A DNA stretch of 64,000 nucleotides from Fluviispira multicolorata (GCF_009208585.1 NZ_WFLN01000005.1:62001-126000); one strand, 5' to 3'; counted from the first letter of the stretch, positions 26,571 to 36,077 are shown. The notes: generated from the sequence alone by a model not told the origin. Program-made: numbers and translations.

Positions 26571-28313
26571 ATGTCTGGTAGTGTATTTGAATGTGTTGAA
26601 CGTCCATGGCATGATCATTATGGGCATGGTACAAATTGTGAATTAGAAAAATTTGAATATAACAATTTAGCCGAAATGGTTTCTAAAAATTCTGAGAAAT
26701 GGAAAAATAGAATAGCCTATCGCATGATGCTACCTAATGGAATGGATAAATCTTTAACTTTTGCTGAAACGGATACTTTTTCTAACGCTTTTGCTGTTTA
26801 TTTAAGAGAAGAATTGCATTTAAAGTCAGGTGATCGTGTGGCCATTCAATTGCCAAACTGTCTTGCTTATCCCATTGTTGTATTCGGATGTTTTAAGGCA
26901 GGGGTTGCTATTGTGAATGCGAATCCACTTTATACTGCTCATGAAATGCAGCATCAGTTTTTGGACAGCGGAGCAAAAGCCTTAGTCATTATTGATATGT
27001 TTGCCGATAAACTAAAACAAGTTATTCCTAATACAAAAATTGAAAAAGTTATTATTGTAAGTGTTGCAGACCTTTTCGCACCAATTAAAAAAATATTAGT
27101 AAAAAGTGTCTTAAAATATGTTAGAAAGCAAATTCCAAATTGTGAAGTTCATGCCATTCCTTTTGAAGAATCTCTTAATATTGGAAAAAAGGTTTTAAGA
27201 GAGAATAAAATTGATGTTATTAATTATTGGATAAATGTTACTTTAGATGATATTTGTGCTTTGCAATATACAGGAGGAACCACTGGAGTTAGCAAAGGTG
27301 CAATGTTAACTCATAAAAATATTATTGCAAATATGTATCAAATTATTGAAATGGGTAAATCAAAAATTACAAATGGGCAAGAAGTTCTTTTAACAGTTTT
27401 ACCATTGTATCATATTTTTGCATTTACAGTAAATTTAATAACATTTTTTAAAGTAGGTGGGGTGAGTGTTTTGATTCCTAACCCTCGTCCGCTTTTAAAT
27501 ATTAAGAAAGCTTTTGAAAAAGCAAATATTACTTGGATATCAGGAGTAAATACACTTTTTAATGGATTATTAAATGAAAAATGGTTTTCTGAAAACCCTC
27601 CTAAACATTTAAAGGCTTCAATTGCAGGGGGGGCAGCATTGCATAAAGCTGTTTCTGAAAGATGGAATAAAGTAACAAATACATCTGTTGTAGAAGGATA
27701 TGGATTGACTGAAACTTCTCCTGTAGTTACTTTTAATCCTATTAATGGAATAGTGAAATCAGATACCGTTGGAGTGCCAGTGCCAGGCACTGATGTCGTG
27801 CTTATAAGTGAAGAAGGAAAGGTTGTGTCTGTTGGTGAAGTCGGAGAAATTGCAGTTAAAGGACCTCAGGTCATGGTAGGTTATTGGCAAAGACCTGAAG
27901 AGACATCGAAAGTTTTAAAAGATGGCTGGATGTTGACTGGTGATATTGCAGTCATGGATTCCGATGGGTATATTAAAATAGTTGATCGTAAGAAAGACAT
28001 GATTCTTGTAAGTGGTTTTAATGTTTATCCGAATGAAGTGGAAGATTGTATTGCAAAATTACATGGAGTTGGTGAAGTTGCTGTCATCGGAATTCCCAAT
28101 GAGAGAACAAGTGAGGCTGTAAAAGCTTTTATTGTTAAAAAGGATTCAGCTTTAACTGAACAACAAGTCATTGAGCATTGTCGAAAATATATTACTTCAT
28201 ATAAAGTTCCAAAGCATGTAGAGTTTAGAAGCGAACTTCCAAAATCTCCAATTGGAAAAATATTACGCAAGAATTTAAGAACAGAAGAATTGAGTAAACC
28301 TCATAATGAGTGA
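26571..28313 (+). CDS. fadD: Long-chain fatty-acid--CoA ligase
   Basis: 580-residue acyl-adenylate-forming enzyme that activates long-chain fatty acids to acyl-CoA. The AMP-binding motif YTGGTTGVSKGAMLTH is at about residue 235, EGYGLTETSPVV at about 375, GWMLTGDIAVMDSDGYIKIV then DRKKDMILVSGFNVYP near 465-490, and the C-terminal catalytic Lys in SPIGKILRKNLR. The N-terminal YNNLAEMVSKNSEKW and the acyl-tunnel region also match FadD. It has an AGAGGAG ribosome-binding site. The secreted GDSL esterase gene follows 7 bases downstream, so released fatty acids could be fed to this ligase, which is an inference from linkage. Confidence 0.93.
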   Translation: MSGSVFECVERPWHDHYGHGTNCELEKFEYNNLAEMVSKNSEKWKNRIAYRMMLPNGMDKSLTFAETDTFSNAFAVYLREELHLKSGDRVAIQLPNCLAYPIVVFGCFKAGVAIVNANPLYTAHEMQHQFLDSGAKALVIIDMFADKLKQVIPNTKIEKVIIVSVADLFAPIKKILVKSVLKYVRKQIPNCEVHAIPFEESLNIGKKVLRENKIDVINYWINVTLDDICALQYTGGTTGVSKGAMLTHKNIIANMYQIIEMGKSKITNGQEVLLTVLPLYHIFAFTVNLITFFKVGGVSVLIPNPRPLLNIKKAFEKANITWISGVNTLFNGLLNEKWFSENPPKHLKASIAGGAALHKAVSERWNKVTNTSVVEGYGLTETSPVVTFNPINGIVKSDTVGVPVPGTDVVLISEEGKVVSVGEVGEIAVKGPQVMVGYWQRPEETSKVLKDGWMLTGDIAVMDSDGYIKIVDRKKDMILVSGFNVYPNEVEDCIAKLHGVGEVAVIGIPNERTSEAVKAFIVKKDSALTEQQVIEHCRKYITSYKVPKHVEFRSELPKSPIGKILRKNLRTEELSKPHNE

Positions 28314-28320
28314 GTAAATT

Positions 28321-29286
28321 ATGTTAAAAAAATTTATTTCGATACTTGTATTGATTCTTTTTTTTAATTTTACATTTGCTCATGGAAGTGAAATAAAAAA
28401 TGTTATTATTTTTGGTGACAGTTTATCAGATAATGGAAACTATTTTTTAGCATCAAAATCATCTATAAATCCAATGCCATTGCCTCCTTATTATAAAGGG
28501 CGGGCAACAAATGGACTGGTTTGGGCGGAGTATTTTACAAAATCAATTCAGGCGAATTTAGTTGACAATGCGTACTTAGGGGCATTGACCTCTGGAAATA
28601 ATCCTCGATATCCAAGCGCAGTTCCATTGATTTCTCAACTAGATACTTATTTAAATAAATTAAAAAGTGGAAAAATTGATTTATCTAAAACACTCTTTGT
28701 TGTTTGGGCTGGATCAAATAATATTTTCACTATGGATTTTAATGAGCCTCGTGCTACATTGAAGTCTTTATGGAACTTATCTTTTGATGTTATAAATTCG
28801 GTAAAAATATTAAAAGAAAGTGGAGCGAAAAACATACTGGTTTCCAATTTACCCGACTTGGGAAAGATTGCTCTCAATACAGATATTGAAGAATATAAAA
28901 AAATGAGTTTCTTCTTAACAGCAGTTTCAAAAACAGAAAATTATGTGATTAAATCAGGTATTTTACGAATTAATGAGGCAAATAAAGATAAAGAATTTAA
29001 ACTTATTTTTTTTGATGCAGAAGATATGTTAACTCAAATTAAGAAAAATCCTAAAAAATATAATATTAAAAATATTGAAAATGCTTGTTACGTAGGTGTT
29101 CCAAGCTTTCCTGCAAAACCAAATGTTGCATGTAAAAATCCTCAGGATTATTTATTTTGGGATTTAGTTCATCCATCTACAAAAATACATTGTTTTGCAG
29201 CGATTGAAATTCAGAAAAAGCTTGCTGAGAATAAACTTGTGAAAATGCCGACTGCAGATGAAATAAAAAAGTGTGAGAATATTTAA
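28321..29286 (+). CDS. Secreted GDSL/SGNH-family esterase or lipase
   Basis: 321 residues with a signal peptide (MLKKFISILVLILFFNFTFA). The SGNH blocks are present: block I FGDSLSDNGNYF with the catalytic Ser, block III WAGSNNIF with its Asn, and block V WDLVHPSTKIHC with the catalytic Asp and His. The arrangement matches the phospholipase/lecithinase/haemolysin-type GDSL enzymes (thermolabile haemolysin and plant-type GDSL lipases). Substrate could be phospholipid, sterol ester or other acyl ester. It forms a likely operon with fadD. It ends one base before the convergent recombinase gene. Confidence 0.88.
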   Translation: MLKKFISILVLILFFNFTFAHGSEIKNVIIFGDSLSDNGNYFLASKSSINPMPLPPYYKGRATNGLVWAEYFTKSIQANLVDNAYLGALTSGNNPRYPSAVPLISQLDTYLNKLKSGKIDLSKTLFVVWAGSNNIFTMDFNEPRATLKSLWNLSFDVINSVKILKESGAKNILVSNLPDLGKIALNTDIEEYKKMSFFLTAVSKTENYVIKSGILRINEANKDKEFKLIFFDAEDMLTQIKKNPKKYNIKNIENACYVGVPSFPAKPNVACKNPQDYLFWDLVHPSTKIHCFAAIEIQKKLAENKLVKMPTADEIKKCENI

Positions 29287-29287
29287 T

Positions 29288-30364
29288 TCATTTTTTATTT
29301 TCCATAATATTTATTTTAGTAGCAGCAGCTTCTTGTAATTCATCGGCTTTTTTAATGTAAATAGCAGTGGTTGTTATGCTATTGTGGTTTAGGATTTTTT
29401 GTATACTTGCGATGGGAGTGCCTTTCTTATGGAGTAAAGTCGCAAGAGTTGCTCGGCAACTGTGGGGGCTTACCTTTTTTTCAATTCCAACTTTTTGTGC
29501 AGTATCTACAATCATATTATAAATTGCAACTTGACTTAATTTGTTTACATTTTTTACGTCTTGCGTTCTAATAAAAAGATACTCATTTTCTTTTGCCTCT
29601 GATCGCATTTCATTGACATAATTTTTAATTAATTTTGCGATTGTATCGTGAAGAAAAGGAGCATGATCTTTGTTACCTTTTGTTTTCAAATGGACACGGG
29701 AAAAATCTTCGTTAAATTCTAGATCACTTATTTTTATTTCACATAATTCATTAACGCGCATTCCAACAGAAAATAGAGTGCTAATTACAGCATATTTTAA
29801 ATAAGCTGCCTTATATTTGCGGACACATTGGTTAGATTTTTCAGATAGTATTTTCCATTCATTTTTTAAATATGCAACAATTTTTTTGCTTTCAGATTCT
29901 GTAAAAGCATTTGTTTTACTTTGTTCAATTAGCTTAGGTAAACGTATAAATTTCATGGCATTTTCTTTAATTAAGTCTCTTTTAAAACAAAATTCTAGAA
30001 AAGAAGAAAGAGTCATTAATTTTCTTCGAATGCTCACCTGCGATAAATTTGTTTTAGTGCTTAGATATTCGTGCCAAGTTATTAATATTTTTTCGTTTAC
30101 TTCAGATATACTTTCGCATTTATAATTTATATTAGAAGTAAAATTTAAAAAACTTTTAAGATCATTTAAATAGTTTTTTTGCGTATGGATACTTTGAAAA
30201 CTCATTATAAAGTGCAAAATTGTATCATTTAAATTTTGAGATAAAGGTTTTTGTGCCCAAAGGCTTAGAGCTTCTTTAGAATTAAAACTTAATTGTTGAT
30301 TACGAGATTGTATTGTTGTTTCTGGTAAAGGTCTATGAGATATTTCATTATGATTTTTCGACAT
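29288..30364 (-). CDS. Tyrosine recombinase (XerC/XerD-like)
   Basis: 358 residues. The N-terminal SAM-like core-binding domain occupies about residues 50-140 (FIMSFQSIHTQKNYLNDLKS). The catalytic domain has Arg in SVGMRVNELCEI, a Lys in TKGNKDHAPF, HSCR, the second His in ILNHNSITTT and the nucleophile Tyr in AIYIKK. The closest feel is XerC/XerD-type integrases, but it carries an extra 45-residue N-terminal extension. No attachment site, phage gene or integron array lies nearby. Unusually, its start overlaps the end of the mevalonate kinase gene by 17 bases, placing it at the tail of the mevalonate operon. It may be the chromosome-dimer resolvase or a domesticated integrase. Confidence 0.9.
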   Translation of the reverse strand: MSKNHNEISHRPLPETTIQSRNQQLSFNSKEALSLWAQKPLSQNLNDTILHFIMSFQSIHTQKNYLNDLKSFLNFTSNINYKCESISEVNEKILITWHEYLSTKTNLSQVSIRRKLMTLSSFLEFCFKRDLIKENAMKFIRLPKLIEQSKTNAFTESESKKIVAYLKNEWKILSEKSNQCVRKYKAAYLKYAVISTLFSVGMRVNELCEIKISDLEFNEDFSRVHLKTKGNKDHAPFLHDTIAKLIKNYVNEMRSEAKENEYLFIRTQDVKNVNKLSQVAIYNMIVDTAQKVGIEKKVSPHSCRATLATLLHKKGTPIASIQKILNHNSITTTAIYIKKADELQEAAATKINIMENKK

Positions 30365-31349
30365 ATTGAGGCACTCTTGTTATAAAAAGAGAGTCTTTAT
30401 CAAAGTGAGAATATAAAACATCTGGCTTACTTTCAAATAATCCCAAAACCATTCCTCCTCCACCAGCGCCGGTAAGTTTTGCAGCAAGAGCTCCTGTATC
30501 TTTAAATTTTTGTATAATTGTATCTATTTTTTCTGTTGAAACACCCATTTCGCATAAATAATTCTGAGCCGTGTTTAAGCAATTTGCCAATAATTTTAAA
30601 TCTCCAGCTGTTAGCGCTAAAATAGACTTTTCAGCTAAAACACCAAGTTGAATTAAGGCGTTTTGCATTTGCTCTGGAATAGTATTAAGTTTTTCAGCAA
30701 CTTTTTTTACCATATGTGCCGTTTCACCCCGCTCTTTTGAATCAACAAGAGCAAGCCAAAATTCTTTTTTATTTTGAATATATTCAGGTAATTTACCTTT
30801 TGAAAACTCAATAATTCCATTGCTTGCTACAGTTGAAGCGTCAAGACCGCTCGCTTTACCAAAATGAAAAAGGCAGTCAATTTCGTTGGCAAATTGAATT
30901 TGTTGTTGAAAGTTTAATCCTGCTTTTGTTTCGTTATTTAAGTTAAATATTTGATTTGCAATTTTTAAGAGACAAGTGCTGATTGCTGCACTGCCACCCA
31001 TACCTCCACCAAGAGGAATATCAGATTCTATCAGAAATTTTTGGGGTATATAGTACTGCAAAGAAGAATCAACTCCACATAAAGTAAGTGCTTTTTCGAA
31101 TGCTTTAGTTAGAAGTTGAGTAACTCGCTGTTCTGGAATAAAAGAATTTCCTCTTATTTTTGTGAACCATGCGTTGTCCCATGAGCTGATATTTTGAGAA
31201 TGATCTGGAGCAAAAAAAGTAAGTTTAAGTTTTACATCTGGCAATGCAATGGCAACAGCTTTGTGTCCATACACAACAGAGTGTTCACCAATTAAAATTG
31301 CTTTTCCAGAAGCATATGCAGTCAAATTACTTTGAGTTAAAAAATTCAT
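30348..31349 (-). CDS. mvaK1: Mevalonate kinase
   Basis: GHMP-family kinase of 333 residues. Motifs are the N-terminal ASGKAILIGEHSVVYGHKAV (substrate-binding KxxLxGEHxVVYG), the ATP loop PLGGGMGGSAAIS, and KLTGAGGGGMVLGL near the C-terminus. GEHSVVYG with its His is characteristic of mevalonate kinase rather than of the two other GHMP enzymes in this operon. The catalytic Asp is in ASGLDASTVASNG. The enzyme makes 5-phosphomevalonate with ATP. It follows mvaD by 24 bases and overlaps the recombinase gene downstream. Confidence 0.93.
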   Translation of the reverse strand: MNFLTQSNLTAYASGKAILIGEHSVVYGHKAVAIALPDVKLKLTFFAPDHSQNISSWDNAWFTKIRGNSFIPEQRVTQLLTKAFEKALTLCGVDSSLQYYIPQKFLIESDIPLGGGMGGSAAISTCLLKIANQIFNLNNETKAGLNFQQQIQFANEIDCLFHFGKASGLDASTVASNGIIEFSKGKLPEYIQNKKEFWLALVDSKERGETAHMVKKVAEKLNTIPEQMQNALIQLGVLAEKSILALTAGDLKLLANCLNTAQNYLCEMGVSTEKIDTIIQKFKDTGALAAKLTGAGGGGMVLGLFESKPDVLYSHFDKDSLFITRVPQYVEKS

Positions 31350-31373
31350 ATGGATACCTAAACCTTAAAAATT

Positions 31374-32576
31374 TCAATTAATACTATTTTTTAATATTTC
31401 AATAGAACTCAAATTATCGAAATTTTCTTTGCCTATAAGCAATCCACTTCTATAAGAATTCATAAAAACGTTTATTTTTTTATTAAATAACTCTTGCAAT
31501 TTTACATGAAAATTTTGAATCATTTGTTTTGATTCTTGGGTGAAAATTAAATGAATATTTGGTCCTGCATCTAAAGTCCAAAATGCTTTTAATTCAGATT
31601 CGTCTCTTAATTTAATAAACAGTGCAATTGCTTTGCTTACATCATGATCAAGATAACAAGCTGCAGGAGTTCCTGTTTGCATAACTGCATGCATAGAAAG
31701 GGCATCTTCTTCGCTTAATTGTTGAAGAAGTTCAAAATCAAATTCTTTCAATGCTTTGCTTATTAATACCATTCTTTTTGGAATACCTGCTACTCGAATT
31801 GCATTTAAAGCAGATGTGTTGGCAGATTTATGTCCCTCAGAACTTGAGATCACTTTCTCATTTGAATTTAATACAAACACACAGTGTTCAAGCTGTTTCC
31901 ATTTTGGATGGTGGGGCATGAGAGATGTCTTTGTGAAACTTTCATCATGAGCACTTTCTAACTCCCATTTGACAAAGGAGTCACCTGCGCATTCGATAGC
32001 ACTACGAGTTGCAGATCCGCTTCCTAAGCGAGCCCATTCTGTGAGCCAAGTGTGTAATTCTTCTTTTGTAAGATGATTTTTTAGTTGGAGAAGATCAGCT
32101 ATTGCTCCTATAAGTGCTGCGTATCCTGATGCACTTGAAGCAATTCCACATGCAGTGGGGAAATTATTGTGACTTTCAATTTTAAGAGAAATTTCGTCAG
32201 CAAAATTATAAAAAATGGATTGTATCAATATATCCATTTTTTCAGGTAATATTTTTTGATTTTTATCATTATTTAAAAATAATCTATTTTTTATTGGTGG
32301 AATTTTATTGCAGGAATCAGGTAAAAAACGTCCCTGAGTCGTGATTTTAGTAAAGGAACGAAATCCTCCAAGAGTGTAACTTAAATTTGAATTTGTTGGT
32401 ATTTGCGATCGATTTTGTGCTTTACCCCAGTATTTAAGGAGAGCAATATTGCTTGGTGCTGTTGCATAACCTTCATCACCATTTTGAATTTCAAATTTAT
32501 TTTCACTTTTTAATTGACGTAATTTGTCTTGAATTAATTTAAGTGATGGAGGCAAATCTTTTATTATATGATTCAT
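31374..32576 (-). CDS. mvaD: Diphosphomevalonate decarboxylase
   Basis: GHMP-superfamily enzyme of 400 residues that converts 5-diphosphomevalonate to isopentenyl diphosphate with ATP. The family signature is clear: APSNIALLKYWGKAQNRSQI then PTNSNLSYTLGG, ASSASGYAALIGAI and GSGSATRSAIECAG. The length is above the usual 320-340, with an N-terminal extension of about 40 residues. Its ATG overlaps the stop of the upstream kinase gene as ATGA, implying translational coupling. Confidence 0.95.
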   Translation of the reverse strand: MNHIIKDLPPSLKLIQDKLRQLKSENKFEIQNGDEGYATAPSNIALLKYWGKAQNRSQIPTNSNLSYTLGGFRSFTKITTQGRFLPDSCNKIPPIKNRLFLNNDKNQKILPEKMDILIQSIFYNFADEISLKIESHNNFPTACGIASSASGYAALIGAIADLLQLKNHLTKEELHTWLTEWARLGSGSATRSAIECAGDSFVKWELESAHDESFTKTSLMPHHPKWKQLEHCVFVLNSNEKVISSSEGHKSANTSALNAIRVAGIPKRMVLISKALKEFDFELLQQLSEEDALSMHAVMQTGTPAACYLDHDVSKAIALFIKLRDESELKAFWTLDAGPNIHLIFTQESKQMIQNFHVKLQELFNKKINVFMNSYRSGLLIGKENFDNLSSIEILKNSIN

Positions 32577-33577
32577 ATAGAATTCCCAAGATTATGAAAT
32601 ACAAAAGGGATTTCAAGTTTTTGTATTTTTAAATGCTTTAAAAATGTATTCTTATTATATAAAACCCAAAGGCAATCTCCATGGCCTGCTCCCATTGTTT
32701 TATAAGGGATATTGAGCTTATTTAATTGATTGATAATTTTATTTAAGTTGTCATTATTTTGTGGAATTAAACCTTGTTCTTGAGCTATTTTTCTTGATAA
32801 TTCCATCAATTTATACGTGTGCTCAATATTAGAGTTAATTATAAATTCATTAGCAAGAGACGTGTGTTTTAAGGCGAACTCTTCTTTTTTTGCTTGAGAT
32901 TGAAAATCTTTAATGACCTTAGAGGTGTCAGAATACATTTGTGTGGCAAGAAAAAATCCATAATTTTCAATTTTATCTTTTAAAATAAATCTGTCTATAA
33001 TTGGAACAGAATTGTTTTCTTGATTCTGGAAAATCCAAAATTGAATATTATTTTGTAAAATATTTTCGTGACTGGCGGCAAGTTGCACAGCAATATCATA
33101 CCCACTGCCATTTCCTTGAATTTCTTTCAAGGAAGTTCTTATATAATTCCAGAATATTTCATTATTTAAATATGATATATCTTTAAAAAATAATTTCCAG
33201 AGTGATTTTGAAATTCCTGCTATCAAAGCCGAAGAACTGCCAAACCCTAGGGATGGGGAAAATGATTTTTCAATTTCTATCGAAAGATTTATTGATTTAA
33301 GATGATTTTTCCAAGGCTTTAATAAGTTCTTAAAAAAATTAATATCTGAGGTTTTCTCTGAATTTATGATTTCATCATTTTCAAACTCAATGAAATTATT
33401 TTTAAAAAATGAACTTATTATTTGAGTGGAAGCCTTTGATTGAGTAGACTGAGCCTGAATATGAATTAGAAAATAATGTTCAAAAAATGTGCAAGCGATG
33501 GCTTTGCCACCGTATAATACACCATATTCTCCTAAAAGCATGGCTTTGGCTGGGACATATAGACTCATCTTATACAT
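32573..33577 (-). CDS. mvaK2: Phosphomevalonate kinase-like GHMP kinase
   Basis: 334 residues. The GHMP hallmarks are VPAKAMLLGEYGVLYGGKAI, the ATP loop SLGFGSSSALIAGI and a C-terminal motif, KTMGAGHGDCLWVLY. GEYGVLYG with Tyr in place of His, and FGSSSA, fit phosphomevalonate kinase. With mevalonate kinase and decarboxylase already assigned next door, this is the missing middle step. Sequence is rather divergent (the middle is AT-rich and Asn/Lys-rich), so the assignment leans partly on context. The ATG at 33577 is chosen over the TTG at 33583. It follows mvaA by 14 bases. Confidence 0.85.
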   Translation of the reverse strand: MYKMSLYVPAKAMLLGEYGVLYGGKAIACTFFEHYFLIHIQAQSTQSKASTQIISSFFKNNFIEFENDEIINSEKTSDINFFKNLLKPWKNHLKSINLSIEIEKSFSPSLGFGSSSALIAGISKSLWKLFFKDISYLNNEIFWNYIRTSLKEIQGNGSGYDIAVQLAASHENILQNNIQFWIFQNQENNSVPIIDRFILKDKIENYGFFLATQMYSDTSKVIKDFQSQAKKEEFALKHTSLANEFIINSNIEHTYKLMELSRKIAQEQGLIPQNNDNLNKIINQLNKLNIPYKTMGAGHGDCLWVLYNKNTFLKHLKIQKLEIPFVFHNLGNSI

Positions 33578-33591
33578 TTGCAAATTTTTCT

Positions 33592-34902
33592 TTATTTATG
33601 GGTGTTATCTGTTTCAACTACAGATATGCTTGGAAAATGGTCATACTTTCTCATCATTTCTAAGTTCTTTTCATGAAGAGCCATATGCCCTTTTTGAATG
33701 CCTTCACATCCTAATGCGCGAATTGCAGATAAATTTTGTGCTAGGCCTACACTTGCAATAATGGCTGACAATTTTGCTGATGAGGGTGATCCCATTAATT
33801 TCAAACAAGCAGTTGCGGAAGGATGCAGTTTAGTAACACCCCCTACAGTCCCAACAGCAATGGGAACAGCAATTTCGCCTTGTAAACGATTACTTTCATT
33901 TATAAACCACTTTGTTAGAGGCTTATACACCCCTGTTAAAGAGGCAAAGGCATGGCACCCTGCTTCAACGGCGCGCCAGTCATTTCCGGTCGCAATTACA
34001 ATTGGGTCTATTCCGTTCATAACCCCTTTGTTATGGGTGGTTGCCCGAAAAGGATCAAGATCGGCAAATTCCCATACAGAACAAATACGTCTTGCAGCTT
34101 CTTCACCAGAATAACCATCACGTTCTAACGCACTAAATTCAATCTCACATTTAACTTTTGTTATTCTGTGTGTTGTTAAATTTGTAAGTATTTTAGGACC
34201 CACTATGCAAGGAATTATTTCGGGTAATGCACGGCCGACTTCCTCAGCTATCGTATTGACAATATTGGCGCCCATTGCTTCACAGGTGTCAACGTTCACG
34301 TGAATGACAAAATACCCAGGTTTAGAAAGTGCTCTTAATTCAATACTTTTAACTCCGCCTCCTCTTGATATGAGACGTGGATGGCATATTTGAGCAATTT
34401 CAAATATTTTTTCTTTAGCCGTGGCATTAAAAATATCAAAAATATTTTCTGAAGGCGAAGTATAAAATTGAATTTGGCAGGTTGCAATTGTTTCTGTGGG
34501 TTCAGATATAAAGCCTCCACCCGTGCGAGCGAGTTTAGCACCATAACTTGCAGCAGCTACGACACTCGATTCCTCAACAGCCATCGGTATAAAAACTTCT
34601 TCACCATCAATTAAAAAATTTGTAGCAATGCCAAGAGGTAGAGTGTAGCCTCCAATACAATTTTCAATAAATTTTTCAGCCTGTTCTATATTAAGGGCAC
34701 CTGAATTATTTAAATTATGGGCTTCTTCATTAGAGAGTATATTGCGCGAAATCATTGCTTGCGCGCGTGCTTTTGAATTCATTTGAGCAAAATTTGGTAT
34801 GCGGCTTGAAGATGGAGTCGCATGGTGAGCTATTGGCTTTGAAATAGCTTCTGCTTGTGTATTTGAAGTTCTTGTAATGACTTGTTGAGCGTCTTTTACC
34901 AT
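33592..34902 (-). CDS. mvaA: Hydroxymethylglutaryl-CoA reductase
   Basis: 436 residues. The catalytic residues of HMG-CoA reductase are all visible: Glu in MAVEESSVVAAAS, Lys in NKGVMNGIDPI, Asp in ATGNDWRAVEAG and His in GHMALHEKN. The nucleotide-binding motif normally written DAMGANxxN reads EAMGANIVN. Size and sequence point to the soluble bacterial class II type; no membrane domain is present. The reductase makes mevalonate from HMG-CoA. Residues 1-40 are a Ser/Thr/Ala-rich extension of no known role. The start is 15 bases after the fni stop. Confidence 0.96.
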   Translation of the reverse strand: MVKDAQQVITRTSNTQAEAISKPIAHHATPSSSRIPNFAQMNSKARAQAMISRNILSNEEAHNLNNSGALNIEQAEKFIENCIGGYTLPLGIATNFLIDGEEVFIPMAVEESSVVAAASYGAKLARTGGGFISEPTETIATCQIQFYTSPSENIFDIFNATAKEKIFEIAQICHPRLISRGGGVKSIELRALSKPGYFVIHVNVDTCEAMGANIVNTIAEEVGRALPEIIPCIVGPKILTNLTTHRITKVKCEIEFSALERDGYSGEEAARRICSVWEFADLDPFRATTHNKGVMNGIDPIVIATGNDWRAVEAGCHAFASLTGVYKPLTKWFINESNRLQGEIAVPIAVGTVGGVTKLHPSATACLKLMGSPSSAKLSAIIASVGLAQNLSAIRALGCEGIQKGHMALHEKNLEMMRKYDHFPSISVVETDNTHK

Positions 34903-34917
34903 TGTTGTTACCTTTTC

Positions 34918-36036
34918 TTATGGAACTTCTTGAACTATGCGAGAGCTTAATTGACTTAAATTCTGAGCTCCTGCACAAAACATAGTTATAGAAAGAGATT
35001 TTTTAAAAAAACTAAGTTCTCTTTCTACGGATTCCAATGGAGTTTCTCCTGCTTGAGGGGAAACGGCAGCCTTAAATAAAGGCAGTCCGACACCTACCAT
35101 TGTGGCGCCCACCGCAACCGCTTTTGCAACTTGCAGCCCATTTCTTATACCCCCTGTTGCAATCAAGGGAACATTGTATTGAAGATTGTTTTTGAGTCCA
35201 GAGCAACTTAGGAGAGAGTCATCGGTGGTGAGTCCCCAGTCTTTAAACAAATCGCCAAGCCTTTGTCCTTCTCGATCGGCTCTCAAACCTTCAATTGCAC
35301 TCCAACTTGTGCCTCCTTTACCGCCAACATCTACAGCAGAGACCCCTACAGAAACAAGTTTTTTAAATGTTTCTGCTGAAATTCCGGATCCAACTTCTTT
35401 GACAATGAGAGGTACAGATAGATTTTTTGCGATATTCTCTATTTTTTTAAGCAGTTGAAAGAAATTTCGTTCTCCTTCGGGTTGAATACACTCTTGGAGA
35501 GCATTGAGATGAATTGCAAATGCTCCAAGTTCAAGATCATCAACCAATCTTTGAATATCATCAAGAGTAATGCCATAATTTAGACTTACAGCACCTATAT
35601 TACCGATGACAAAAAGCTTTGGTGCAATTTTACGAACATCAAAAAGTCTTTTAAATTTAGGATCTTTGATCATCATTTTTTGTGAGCCAAGACCCATTGG
35701 AATATTATATTTTTCAGCTGCAAGAGCAATTGCTTCATTTATTTCTTGACCTTTTTCAATGCCACCCGTCATTCCTGTGACTAGAACTGGCATTGAAAAA
35801 GTATTATTTAAAAAAGATTGTTCTAAGTTGATTTCATCAAAATCAATTTCGGGTAAAGCCTCGGGAATAAAGCGAAATTTAGCAAATGGAGTTCCATCGG
35901 ACTCTATTTTTTCAGTTTGGCAAATTCGTATGTGATCGTTTTTGCGACTCACCATGAGCTCGGGGGTGTCTTCTATATAAGAAAGTAATTTTGAATGCTT
36001 ATGGTTTTTTATATGCGGCAATGTAAAATGCTCCAT
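34918..36036 (-). CDS. fni: Type 2 isopentenyl-diphosphate delta-isomerase
   Basis: 372-residue FMN-dependent TIM barrel that interconverts IPP and DMAPP. Motifs: RKNDHIRIC near the start, PVLVTGMTGGIEKGQEIN, IPMGLGSQKMMI, HLNALQECIQPEGE, VKEVGSGISAETFKKL, VDVGGKGGTSW and GGIRNGLQVAKAVAVGAT (FMN phosphate). The frame is open to a TTG at 36069, but the ATG at 36036 is preferred. The longer start would place a palindrome (36060-36077) around the start codon. First gene of the mevalonate operon fni-mvaA-mvaK2-mvaD-mvaK1. Confidence 0.94.
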   Translation of the reverse strand: MEHFTLPHIKNHKHSKLLSYIEDTPELMVSRKNDHIRICQTEKIESDGTPFAKFRFIPEALPEIDFDEINLEQSFLNNTFSMPVLVTGMTGGIEKGQEINEAIALAAEKYNIPMGLGSQKMMIKDPKFKRLFDVRKIAPKLFVIGNIGAVSLNYGITLDDIQRLVDDLELGAFAIHLNALQECIQPEGERNFFQLLKKIENIAKNLSVPLIVKEVGSGISAETFKKLVSVGVSAVDVGGKGGTSWSAIEGLRADREGQRLGDLFKDWGLTTDDSLLSCSGLKNNLQYNVPLIATGGIRNGLQVAKAVAVGATMVGVGLPLFKAAVSPQAGETPLESVERELSFFKKSLSITMFCAGAQNLSQLSSRIVQEVP

Positions 36037-36059
36037 AATATAAGTAAGAAAGCCACAGC

Positions 36060-36077
36060 AGGTAAACAAATTTACCT
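36060..36077. promoter_or_regulatory. 18-base palindrome upstream of the mevalonate operon
   Basis: AGGTAAA (36060-36066) and TTTACCT (36071-36077) flank CAAA, about 24 bases before the fni ATG. It could be a repressor site or a leader hairpin. It is G/C-poor, so a dimeric DNA-binding protein site is the more natural reading. Confidence 0.4.

Noticed and set aside
29288..30364. Prophage, integron or genomic island around the recombinase
   Set aside because: No attachment-site repeats, phage genes or cassettes nearby, and neighbours are metabolic genes.
33698..34114. 138-codon plus-strand frame opposite mvaA
   Set aside because: The mvaA protein is intact with catalytic residues; this frame mirrors its codon pattern.
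34730..34978. Minus-strand frame rich in Ser/Lys across the mvaA-fni junction
   Set aside because: Overlaps two well-supported genes in a different frame.
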